A stretch of DNA of 64,000 nt from Cytidiella melzeri (lineage: Eukaryota > Basidiomycota > Agaricomycetes > Polyporales > Irpicaceae), in contig JABYQR010000045.1 of assembly GCA_022592445.1 (NCBI GenBank), positions 1 through 64,000 on the forward strand. The letters are read 5' to 3'. The position numbers and the translations under genes are program-made. The notes beneath the pieces are model-generated. The model was given only the letters and a program-made list of their open reading frames with translations. It was not told the origin of the DNA and made no database searches. Positions 52,335 to 62,429 of the stretch are shown piece after piece; within the stretch, counting starts at the first letter, position 1, and every line of letters starts with the position of its first letter.

Positions 52335-53114
52335 ATGCGCTTCTCAACCTCTCTTGTTTTGATTGCGGCTATTGTCACCAGTGTATTCTATACAGTCACT
52401 GTGTCTGCCACCCCATACGGCAGTAGAGAATCCCACTCCCCCACTGCCTTAGAGACAAGGAGCACAGACACACGTGACTCTACCAATCCATATCAAATCA
52501 CCAGACGGATGCCAATGGCAGATGCGCAACCAACAGAATTACATAGTCCACCGAAATTAAAGAGACCAGCGCCGGGAGGCGAAGGCGAGGCCTCAAACGA
52601 AAGACAGAAGCAGGGACCGCCAGGACCACCGAATTTAAAGAGACCAGCGCCGGGAGGCAAAGACGAGGCCTCAAACAAAAGACAGAAGCAGGGACCGCCA
52701 GGACCACCGACAGCACCACAGGCGGGGCCGTCACAGCCACAACCACAGGCGGGGCCATCAGCGCCACGACGAGACACGGAGTCGCGTCAGGAGGCAAGAA
52801 AGGCGTGGCGGGAAAATATACAGCGACTGCCTCTCTCGGAAAGGCAACGTTACGACATGTCACAGCTGTCGGTGGCCCAACAGAGGGCGGTGCTCCAAGC
52901 GGGGCTGGAGCGGGGAAGTCAACCGAGACCATCATTTGAGGCGACACTAGATGCCCTACCAAAGGAGGAACACGATAGGTTGTTGAATACAGTCGGGATG
53001 CGTTTGTTAATTGGCGATAATAGCGTTCCTACTAATCCGTTAGAAGAAGCCATGTATTTGACACTTCAAGCTGATCGGGCAAGCATTCGTCAGTTTCTAC
53101 CAAAACCAAAGTAG
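52335..53114 (+). CDS. Small secreted Pro-rich protein, paralogue 2 (candidate effector), 259 aa
   Basis: ATG 52335, same position as in paralogue 1. Residues 1-25: signal peptide (SLVLIAAIVTSVFYTVTVSA). Residues 26-65 are near-identical to paralogue 1. Residues 75-100 and 101-126 are two 26-residue repeats, each with LKRPAPGG and (N)(E/K)RQKQGPPGPP. The C-terminal 110 residues are hydrophilic and helical with no recognised domain. The KRPAP...KRQKQ spacing resembles a bipartite nuclear localisation signal; the KR pairs could alternatively be Kex2 sites. It lies 314 bp tail-to-tail from TRP1. Its normal upstream region is inverted and displaced by LTRs. Confidence 0.65.
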   Translation: MRFSTSLVLIAAIVTSVFYTVTVSATPYGSRESHSPTALETRSTDTRDSTNPYQITRRMPMADAQPTELHSPPKLKRPAPGGEGEASNERQKQGPPGPPNLKRPAPGGKDEASNKRQKQGPPGPPTAPQAGPSQPQPQAGPSAPRRDTESRQEARKAWRENIQRLPLSERQRYDMSQLSVAQQRAVLQAGLERGSQPRPSFEATLDALPKEEHDRLLNTVGMRLLIGDNSVPTNPLEEAMYLTLQADRASIRQFLPKPK

Positions 53115-53428
53115 AATTGTATCGCCATTCTATACTTTTGATTACTTCAGATGTGACGGTGGACGATGGGAAGTGTGGGGATTATGGACAACTACATTGT
53201 ACATGTTTGTGGGCTTTGCGACAATGACACATATGTAACCCGTTTGTTAAAGGTTGTGCGCTTACTCCAGCCACCAATTCTGTGTATGTCACGAGCATGT
53301 CCCTGGTAGGCTCTTAATCTGCCCCGGAACAAGATACGGGTATGTAGAGATGATATATCAATGCAAATAAGAATACACAAGAAAGCCCTGAATCCCTATA
53401 TCCTTCACACATATACTCACGCCCCCGT
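53115..53428. other. Convergent intergenic region, no gene seen
   Basis: 3' flank shared by the secreted-protein gene and TRP1; near-identical to 37784-38096. Confidence 0.6.
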
Positions 53429-55885
53429 CTAGCAAACTAGATCCACAAAAGGTTCTTTAGCAGCCCTCACAAACGCCCTCACCTTCTCGACGTCCTTCCC
53501 CTGTCCGCCCTCCACCTCCACACCCCCACTCACATCCACTGCCCACGGCCTCACAGTCTCCACCGCCTCCCTCACATTCTCTGGCGTGAGCCCTCCAGCG
53601 AGCATAATCGGCATCGGGTACTCGTTAACATCCGCATTGGACGCGCCGCATCCCCCCACCTCACCGCTCTCCACAACCCTCTTCGCCAGCTGCCAATCCA
53701 CCCTCTGGCCCGTCCCCCCACTCAGCCCGTTCGCGCTCCCAGGGAGGACTGCGTCCAAAAGCACAAAACTGTTCAACCCTGGACGAGTGATCTCTGAGAG
53801 CCCTTGTCTGTGCCCTTCAGCCGCCGTGTCAACGTGGAACACGCGGATGACGGGTACAGGGATATGTTTCGCCCATTCGGGCGGTTCGGACCCGTGCAGC
53901 TGCACGAGGTCCAACTTGGCAGAGGAGACCGCGTCGAGGATTTCCGAGAGTGCTTGGTCTTGGAACACACCAACGAGGAGAGGTCGGGCGGCGGAGAGTG
54001 CAGGGGAGAGCGCGGTGAACAGTCTGTTGGCGTGGGCGGTGAACCACGGTTCGTTCGGGACGATTCCGTCCACGGAGGTTTCGAGAACCGGTCGGGAGAG
54101 TCTGGTGCTGTGTATCGCGGCAGAGATTTTTTGAGCGCGTCGGAGGGGAATAAACCGTTTGCTAGTGGGGACGAACATCAGCCCGAGCATGTCTGCGCCG
54201 GATTCTGCAGCGGCCAGTGCTTCTTCTTCTGTACGTATGCCACAGATCTTGACGAGAGGCGGCGGCGGTGCTGAGGCGGTCTCTTTGCCCTTGCCTTTGT
54301 TTTCGGGTTCGGGGGCGTTGAGCAGTTGTCTGATGAAGGCACGGACGTCCGGGGCGCGCATGAGCGATTCGCCAACGAGCACGGCGCTGACACCTTGTTC
54401 GACGTAGGTTTTCACGTCCTTGGAGCTGGAGATCCCGCTCAGAGCACAGAGAATGACGTCTCGCTCCTTCACCATCTCGACGAGACGAGAGGTCGTCCCC
54501 ATGTCGACGTTAAAGTCGTGCAGATTGCGGTTGTTGACGCCGATGACCTTGGCACCGAGCCCGAGGGCGACTTCCATCTCTCTGGCATTGTTCACTTCGA
54601 CGAGCGGTTCCATGCCGAGCGAGAGTGAATACGTGTATAGCTCGCGAAGACGCGTCTCTGGCAAACAAGCGACAATGAGCAGTACCGTATCAGCTCCGTG
54701 CAGTCGGGCTTCGTCGATCTGGTATTCCTCAAGGACAAAGTCCTTGCGGAGGATGGCGGGACGGTTGGGGAGGTTGTCAATGGCTTGTCGAGCGAGTCGC
54801 ATGTCGAGGAGGGATCCTTTGAACCACGTAGGTTCAGTGAGGACCGAGATGACTGAAGCACCCGCAAGGGCGTATGTCAGTGCCTGCTGAGCGGCGTTCG
54901 TGTTCATAGCGATGGCTCCTTTCGATGGGCTCGCGCGCTTTACTTCAGCTAGCAGCGCTGGTTGGATCTCAGTAGCTTTCAGACGTCCGGGAAAGGAGAT
55001 TTGAGGTGGTGAGAGATGCATGGCGAGGAGGGTCTTGAGATCCTCAGGTCTCGTTCCAGGTGTAGCTTTAGCCTGCTCGACATCTTTCAAACGCTGCGCG
55101 CAGATCTTTTCGAGGATAGTAGGAATTTTAGCAGAGGTGGATGCTGCGGGCTTCGTCTCGGCCTCGAAAGCAGGGAGATTATCGTCCAAGACGTGAAACT
55201 CGGGGTTCTCTTCCCACGAGCCACCCTTCAGCTGGATGAAGTTTCGCAAAAGGTCGTTGCCAGATTCGGAAAGGATGCTCTCGGGGTGGTATTGAACGGC
55301 CTCGATAGTATACGTGCGGTGACGGACGCCCATGATGACACCGCTCTCTTCGGTGACGGCGGTGACGGCAAGATCAGCTGGGAGGGTTTTTACCCCGGCA
55401 CTGAGGGAGTGGTAACGGGTGGACTTGACGCCTTGAGGGATGTCCTTGAAGCAGCCACGACCGTCGTGACGGATCGCGCTGACTTTTCCATGCATGATTT
55501 CGCCAGCGTAGCTTATTCGAGTGTGAATAAATGCAGTGTTGCAGCAGCTTATGAGTAGTACAACTCACGCGATTTCACCGCCGAAAACGTCGACCAGACA
55601 CTCCAAGCCCATGCATACACCCAGCACAGGCACCTTGCCTGCAAAATATTGTATGGCTTCTCTTGAGATTCCAGAGTCTGAGGTTGGATGTCCTGGGCCG
55701 GGGGAGATGATGAGACGTTGGATACGGAGGTGGGGAAGCGCAGAGGCAGTGATGGCGTCGTTTCTGATGACTGTGACATCTGCACCGAGCAAGCAGAGGT
55801 ATTGGTACAAGTTCCAGGTGAATGAGTCGAAGTTGTCAATCATGAGAATGTCAATTGGGACGGAGAGGTGTGGTGGGAGCGACAT
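53429..55885 (-). CDS. TRP1: Trifunctional tryptophan biosynthesis protein: anthranilate synthase GATase / IGPS / PRAI, 799 aa
   Basis: Two exons: 55885-55569 and 55511-53429, with a 57-nt intron (GTGAGT...GAATAAG). Together 2,400 nt. The ATG at 55885 (ccaccATGtc) is followed directly by the GATase start [14 protein letters not shown]. Residues ~1-200: class I glutamine amidotransferase with Cys91 (GVCMGLE), His181 and Glu183 (YHPES). Residues ~240-500: indole-3-glycerol-phosphate synthase ([32 protein letters not shown]). Residues ~525-799: phosphoribosylanthranilate isomerase ([32 protein letters not shown]). It supplies ammonia for anthranilate synthase and does two later steps to indole-glycerol phosphate, in the cytosol. 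The domain order is the usual fungal one. It appears intact. Confidence 0.97.
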
Positions 55886-57194
55886 GGTGGTTTGTAAAAA
55901 TGAGGTTGCCAAACGTCCGAGCAGAGATCCGAATACTGTCCTGGGTTTGAAGGGCGGCAGTAGCTCAAGAGTCCGTAATGTTGAGGAAACACGAGCTGTA
56001 CAGAGAATAAGGAGAAAGGCGAGTAGGTACAATACTGGAGGAGGAGTCAGTGGTCGTATATTTCCTATCTAGATTATAAAAGCAGACGCTGGCAAACAGA
56101 GCACAACAACCAGAGGCTTTGTGGCGCTGCGAAAGCGCCCAAGCTGCGATTTGAACTGTCGTCGCTCTACACCGTGACAAAATCTCGAGCAACCGTTTTG
56201 TTTCCAAGGACGTTACAAATACGTGGTGAGGTTCAAGACGAAGCTAGCCTTGCGTCCTTTGCAAGGTGGATGTGAACTGAACATATGTTTCTACGGTGAT
56301 GACAACGAGGTACAGTTCTTTGCCTCATGTGCGAAGGCACGCACCGGATACTGTGCTGTGAAGGCAAGGATATTCCACGCTCATAACGCTCAAGCTGCGG
56401 GACCCGCCGTTGTACCTGCTGTTCCCAACATTGGCTTCAAAAGAGCTTATGTTCTACAAATTCGTCCTGTTGATTTCGATTACTGTCATCCTCGGTTGCG
56501 AGACAGCTGCTCGTGCTCTGGCCATGGACAAGCCACAGCGACATACGTTGATACAGGCAGTGTAACTTGGCGGAACAACGCCTGATGTCTATTGTGAGTA
56601 TGGCGTACGCTTGCTTGGCACTCACACCTGCAATGCGGAGGGCCCGCCATGGCAACGAGCTGAGACGGATGGCAACGGACTTTGATAGCATGAGATTTCG
56701 TCCAACATCATATCTTGAGCGAGGCCACTCTGGGATATTCCGGCGAGGTGAGCGTGTATCGCTAGGGAGATTGAGCAGTGAAGAACAAAGAGAGCATGAC
56801 GAGGGAACAATAGTCTCCGATTATAAGAACAAACGCGAGCCATAAACTATGCCACTGCTCACTCTCTTCACTCGACGACATTGTCTGCCTCATAGACGAG
56901 CTGGCCGTCGTTGGCAGTGCACTGTTACAGCCTGTACATCTCTCATCTGTCCACGTCCGCCGTCACCATCACGGGACTCGCATCAAATCACACACCCGTC
57001 TCCGCCTTTTCTCTCTCGTCCTGTTCTCATTCTCTCTCCAGGTCTTTCCCTCCTTCGTCTTTCTGACCTTCACCCTCCTTTTCTTTCGTCTTTCTCCAAG
57101 CCAGTCTTGTTGTCTATTCAGCGTCTGGAACGCCTGCACTCTCTCATTTGCCAGCCAATCATACAGAGTCCCATCAGTTTCACCACAGCCACCC
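55886..57194. promoter_or_regulatory. Divergent intergenic region between TRP1 and the NoxR-like gene
   Basis: Upstream of both genes. Open frames here (56223-56585 plus and several on minus) have no recognisable motif, and the long pyrimidine-rich tract at 56990-57190 looks like the NoxR-like 5' leader. No RNA gene seen. Confidence 0.5.
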
Positions 57195-59165
57195 ATGTCT
57201 CTCAAAGCCGAGCTCGAAACTTGGGCAGCAGCCCTCAAGGCCTACGAAGAAGAAGACTTTGACAAGTCCATCCAGCTCTTTTCAGAGATCGCCGACTCGT
57301 CCAAGATCCTCACAAACATCGGCCTCATATACGCTACCCTCGGCGAACACGAAGCTGCAGTCGAACAGTTTAAGGCAGCCACCGAACTCGACCAGTTCCT
57401 CGCCGTCGCCTACTTCCAGTGCGGAGTCTCCAACTTTCTCCTCCAGCGGTACGATGTCGCCCTGCAGGACTTTGAGAGCGCTCTGCTCTACCTCCGTGGC
57501 AACCAGAACATCAACTATGAGCAAATCGGCCTCAAGTTCAAGCTCTACTCTGCCGAAGTCCTCTTTAACAAGGCTCTCTCCCAAATATACTTGGGTGATG
57601 TCGGGGGCGGTCTCGCCGAGATGGAGGAGGCAAGGAAGGAAAAGGCGACCGACGAGCACAACGTGATTGACGACGCCATTGCTGATCAGGGAGATGGCTA
57701 CACTGTCTTTAGCATTGTGAGTACTGCCGTTTAACGTAGTTATATCTACTGGTTCCTCATCACATGCGTTTCTCCCTTCAGCCCGTCGGTGTTCTCTACC
57801 GACCATCTGAGAACAAGCTCAAGAACGCAAAGGCAAAGGACTACATGGGCAAAGCGGTAAGTCTCCCATCACCCAATCCTCGCCGCACATCAACTCACCT
57901 GTGATCGCCACGACAGAAACTCGTTGCTACCTCGGACGCCAACGAGACCTACACGTCCTTCACAGGCGTGACTCGCCTCAGGCAAGGTGTCACTCCCTCC
58001 AACGTCCTTCTCGAGGATGGACCTGCCGCAGCTGCAGGCCTAGGCCGCGCAGTCACCGTCTCCGTTACTTCTCGTACGTCTCACCGCTCGCCACATCGTT
58101 ACCCGCTGATGCGCCGCTCACCCCACAATATGTTTTGATTCTCACACAGGTCCAGCCGTCCCTGATGTTGACCGCCCACTACAGCGCGCAAAGACTACCA
58201 TCGCCGTCCCCGCAGACGCACGCGACCGCATCCGCGCCGCAGGGTCTGGCGGAAACTCCCCCGCGTCCCCTGCCTCGCCTGTTCGCGGACCCGGTGAGGG
58301 TGCTGCCGTCGCTGGCGCTGTAGCAGGCGCTGCTGTCGCTAGCCTCGCACGAAGCGCCACGACCGGCGGTGCTAAAGGCATGCCGAATCCGAACACGACT
58401 CGCAGCCTCAGCGTCCGTCGTCCGGGTGGCCCGGCTCCCATCAACGCTGTTGCAGCTCGTACGGATGAAGGCTCGAACCGCGTGTCGCCTCAGAGCGGGA
58501 GCGGACGAAAGGAGACGCGTCTCACTGAGTTTTACGACGACTACATTGATTCGTACGGTGGTGGGGATGAGGTGCCTCCGCTTCCTACCAAGCCGCAGCG
58601 GAGTCCGGGAGACAGGGTCGCGAATTGGGCAAACACTGTTCCGACAAACGCACCGATGCGCGCACGGTCAGTGGCGCCGTCGTCGTATGCTGCGAGCAGC
58701 GCGGGTGGGGGTAGTATGAGGAGGAAGATGTCGAGGAGGGCGCCGACGAGGAGCACATATTATGAAGAGGAGGAAGGGTATGTTAGCGGAGAGTATGACG
58801 ATGCGCCGTTTGAGATGACCAAGATCCGTGTCAAGGTACGCTACTTTCTCTGTTCACATAGCCTTCTTCCGTTGCTAATCGCCAGCTTTTCCTTTCTGTC
58901 TGTTTTCGGTGTGTAGATTCACTACCAAGACGACGTGCGCGGGATGGCTCTAGACGCCTCGATCAACTTTGAGGACTTTGTCGATCGCGTGACGGCCAAG
59001 TTTGGCAAGTCGTTCACGGGACTCGGTATGAAGTTCAAGGACGAGGACGGAGGGAAAGTCTCTTTGCGCGACGAGTCGGATTACGAGCTCGCGATCGAGA
59101 CTGCGAGGGAGAACGCAAAGGGCAAGCCGGAGGGAAAACTGGAGATTTGGTGCACCGACGCGTAA
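57195..59165 (+). CDS. noxR: NADPH oxidase regulator NoxR (p67phox-like), TPR + PB1, 562 aa
   Basis: Five exons: 57195-57716, 57782-57856, 57917-58073, 58150-58835, 58917-59165 (introns 60-81 nt with GT-AG ends); total 1,689 nt. Residues 1-~165: TPR repeats (WAAALKAYEEEDFDKSI, ILTNIGLIYATLGEHEAAVEQF, AVAYFQCGVSNFLLQRYDVAL), then a short segment PVGVLYRPSENKLKNAK corresponding to the activation-domain region. The middle ~250 residues are Ala/Ser/Pro/Arg-rich and likely disordered. Residues ~480-562: PB1 domain (IHYQDDVRGMALD...SLRDESDYELAIETA). Fungal NoxR binds Rac through its TPRs and switches on NoxA/NoxB superoxide production at hyphal tips; the PB1 contacts polarity scaffolds such as Cdc24/Bem1. 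No SH3 domain, as usual for fungi. Confidence 0.9.
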
Positions 59166-60119
59166 ACTAGCCAACAACGTCAACCTCTTTGGTAGAATCT
59201 CTGCCCCGCGTTTTCTTCTTCTCTGCTCTCAGCCCTTCCTCTTTTCATATAGACTCGTCTTGATAACTGCTTGAACACGTAGAAGGAATGCGCTCTGTCC
59301 TCAGCCTTTACCCCATCTCTCTCTCTATCTCTCCTCGTCTATGGTTCGTTTCTTGTTTTGTTTCGTGGAAAGCTTTATCTTTTCTTTTGCTACATGCTCC
59401 TAGTCCGAATTTACAGTGCTGTATACCGATCATTGTCCCTAATTTATCCCTTTCGTAAAGTTATTACACTTGAGTGGGATGTGAGTGCGTGGGTGCCCTT
59501 TAAGTTGTGCCTCAACAAATACGCCGCTCCTCCAACGCTCTCATCATCATACTGATCCCGACGCAAGTACTTTGAACTGGAAAGATCAACACCAGTTGTC
59601 AACGCGAAACATAAACCTACAAAGGCTATCCTAGTTGTATGTACGTACAACAGGTCCCAAAGCAGGCATTGCGAACCAAATTGTCACCTTCCCGGCCACT
59701 CTCGCAAAAAGAGAACGCAACCGAAGCACAACCGCGACAAAGCCCCCTCCGTACATGTCCCTCCTCGAACTTTCTTTGTGTACCGACCACGCCATTCACA
59801 GCATGCAACATGTTCGCATCCATGCTTTCTTGTCATTCTCACCGTTTCACCGAAAAAAAGTAGCAAAAATACGACCAATCGCATTTCGGCCATAAGGGAC
59901 AAAATGGGTTTTTGAAAGCGCGATTTTTTTGTTGTTGTTGTTGTCATTCATGTCATGGTCGAGCCACTGGCCACGAGCCTGCGGGTTATAAAAACCTCTC
60001 CTCGACACTCACCTTTCAAAACCACCACTACCACCACCACTACCACCCACCATTTCTTCCTTCGCGATATATACCCCCTGCGATACCCCCCCCCCACGCG
60101 CACCCTCGCCACTCACAGC
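59166..60119. other. Intergenic region; 3' UTR of noxR and promoter of the first DUF302 gene
   Basis: No convincing gene. The last 150 bp contain a TATA-like GGTTATAAAAAC (about 59983-59994) and a CCACCACTACC-rich leader before the ATG at 60120. Confidence 0.5.
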
Positions 60120-60748
60120 ATGTCTGTCACGAAGCAAACCCACACTTACGCCGTCCAACGCGTCGTCGTCAGCTCTCCAAAGCCCATCAACGCCGTCCTC
60201 TCCGCCTTGAACACCGAGATCAACACGGAAAAAGCGGGTATAACGCTCATGCAGCTCCTCGGGCAGGCAAAGACGCGAGAGGACCTCGAGCGGGGCGTAG
60301 CAGCCCTGACAGAAGGCAAACGCGATTTCCTGTACGTTCCTTCCCCGCCACATGGGGACTTTTCCTCCTGCAAATCCACATCCACCGGAACTGACACCCA
60401 CCCCCCGCTGGGCACAGGCTCTTTGCAGCAGGCTCGCACGCCCAGTGGATGGACGTGTACTACGCTGGCGAACAAAAATTCCGCGAGACTGTCGTGTACA
60501 CGATCGGGAACCCTCTCCAGGCGAAGGACGTGTTGAAGCACGACATGTCCGCTGGTTTGGACATCCCGCCCAAGCTTTTGGTCCAGGAGATGGACAATGG
60601 AGGGACGAGCATCCTGTACGACTTGCCTAGTTCTGTTATGCTAGGAGGTAAGAAGCCGAACCCGGAGATGAAGGCTGCGCTTGAGAGCCTCGACAGCAAG
60701 TTTGAGATGCTCGTCAACAAGGTGTTGAGTGTTGGAAACAAGTTGTAG
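60120..60748 (+). CDS. DUF302 (TT1751-like) domain protein, copy 1, 180 aa
   Basis: Exons 60120-60331 and 60418-60748 (86-nt intron GTACGT...CACAG). MSVTKQTHTYAVQRVVV starts a single-domain protein. The diagnostic part is YTIGNPLQAKDVLKHDMSAG, then PPKLLVQEM and TSILYDLPSSVML, which follow the DUF302 pattern (IGNP...A.....HD..AGL..P...LVYE......YD.PSS). The family folds as a small alpha/beta barrel in bacterial members and has no firm function. No signal peptide, so probably cytosolic. It is 289 bp upstream of its paralogue, same strand, same exon phase. Confidence 0.82.
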
Positions 60749-61037
60749 AGTTGGAAAGGAGGGAGGCTTTGTGATGTTGTGCGTTAATGCTTGTAATTCT
60801 GTATGCCAAATGTATGATTGAGTATTCAAAATGAGTGGGTGAGTGGGTAAGAGAGGGAATGAGGTGGGATTGGCTAACGCTCCGTTTCGGTCCTGGTTCG
60901 TTTCTGCAACATAACGGCAGAATAAGTTGAAGGTTCCTTCCTGTCCCTGATACATACATTCAACTATTATCCATCGACTGTCAAACCCAACTGTTTTGCA
61001 ACTCACCTTACGACATATTATACATCCATCCTGCCAC

Positions 61038-61668
61038 ATGTCGGTCACCAAGCAAACCTACGGCCACCACGTCCAACGCATCGTCCTCAGTTCTCAAAGA
61101 CCATTTGAAGCCGTCATCTCCGCCCTCAACACCGAGCTGAACAAGGACAACGCTAGCCCTTCCATATCACGCGTCCTCGCGCGGGCAAAGACACGAGCCG
61201 AGCTCGAACAGGGCGTGCGTGCATTGACGGAAGGCAAGCGCGACTTCGTGTAAGCCCCCTCGCTCCCCTCTCCACCCTTCACCGCAAGACCAGCAGTCGA
61301 GGACAGAACTGACGAAAGGCCAAACACCACTCAGACTGTTCGCAGCAGGCTCGCATTCCAAATGGATGAACACTTACTACGCCGGCGAACGCATGTTCCC
61401 ACAGACCGTGGTGTTCACCATCGGGAACCCTCTCCTAGCCAAGGACGTTCTTAGGCACGACATGGCTGCTGGCTTGGACCTTCCACCAAAGCTGTTGGTC
61501 CAGGAGACGGAAAGTGGAGGCACGATGATCCTGTACAATCTGCCGAGCTCGTTTCTCCCGGCAGGCGATGGGCAGCCCAATTCTGAGATGAAGGTTGCGT
61601 TGGAAGATCTCGATAGGAAGTTTGAGATGCTGGCAAGGAAGGTGTTGAGCGACGAAGGAAAGTTGTGA
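61038..61668 (+). CDS. DUF302 (TT1751-like) domain protein, copy 2, 181 aa
   Basis: Exons 61038-61249 and 61335-61668 (85-nt intron GTAAGC...CTCAG); first exon is 212 nt in both copies and the intron falls in the same codon. MSVTKQTYGHHVQRIVL parallels copy 1. FTIGNPLLAKDVLRHDMAAG, PPKLLVQET and TMILYNLPSSFLP carry the domain signature. A tandem duplicate of copy 1. Each has its own upstream region. Confidence 0.82.
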
Positions 61669-62429
61669 GCTCATGTATGTAGTATGTAGCCTTGTTTCTC
61701 GAGAGCAGGAGAGAGTCAAGGTTACAGAGTGCACCTGAATATCATCGTCGTCCAGTGGCAAGGTCAGATCAACTTAAAGCACAACACGCACAGCAACATT
61801 TCAGACCCGGGATAACTTGTGACAGACAGCGAGGTATTTACAATGCAAAATTAATGCAACTCAGTTTATCAGGACCCGGTGGTAATCGAAACACTTCGGA
61901 GATCAGGACACACAGCAACGAGCGAGGAGCGGCAGAGCCAAGTTGTATGTAAGAGACGCTTTTGGACAGGAGACGGAGGGGATAAGCTTTCGAAAGAGGG
62001 AAAAGGAAAAGAACAAAGAAGATGGCACAGAGAGGGGCAACAAAAGGTAGCATAGGTGGAGAAGACGAATTGTATAAAGAGGGGACAACCAATAGCCCAA
62101 ATGTCCGCAAGTGGTACATTGCCAGGGCACAGCAGCATGCTCTCCTGTGAGGGAAAGCACCTACGTGCCCACAACAGGTGCGGAACCGTGACCAGTCGCA
62201 TCCACCCATTTGGGGTTGAATATCAAGGGGCGGTATTAGGGTGAAATTCCGTCATCGCATTGGACGAGTCGATACAGTTGGAGGTGACGAGGGTGGGGAC
62301 AGCAGAGACGAGAGCACGGAAGAAAGGAGCCGAAAGAGTTGGTTTGGGTATCGAACGAGCATAGAATACCGGTCAAAACAGCAACGTCACCGACAATATG
62401 AGATCGGTGACGGGTTTTCAGGCTACCGT
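61669..62429. other. Convergent intergenic region, no gene seen
   Basis: Lies between the second DUF302 gene and the 3' end of the RRM gene. Open frames on the plus strand from 62241 into the RRM gene are antisense to its coding exons. Confidence 0.5.

Noticed and set aside
53586..54890. Plus-strand ORFs of 100-182 codons
   Set aside because: Antisense shadows of TRP1's IGPS and PRAI domains in GC-rich coding DNA.
56223..56585. 120-codon ORF upstream of noxR
   Set aside because: No domain, no homologue recognised, and overlapping ORFs of similar length on the other strand; kept only as unassigned intergenic DNA.
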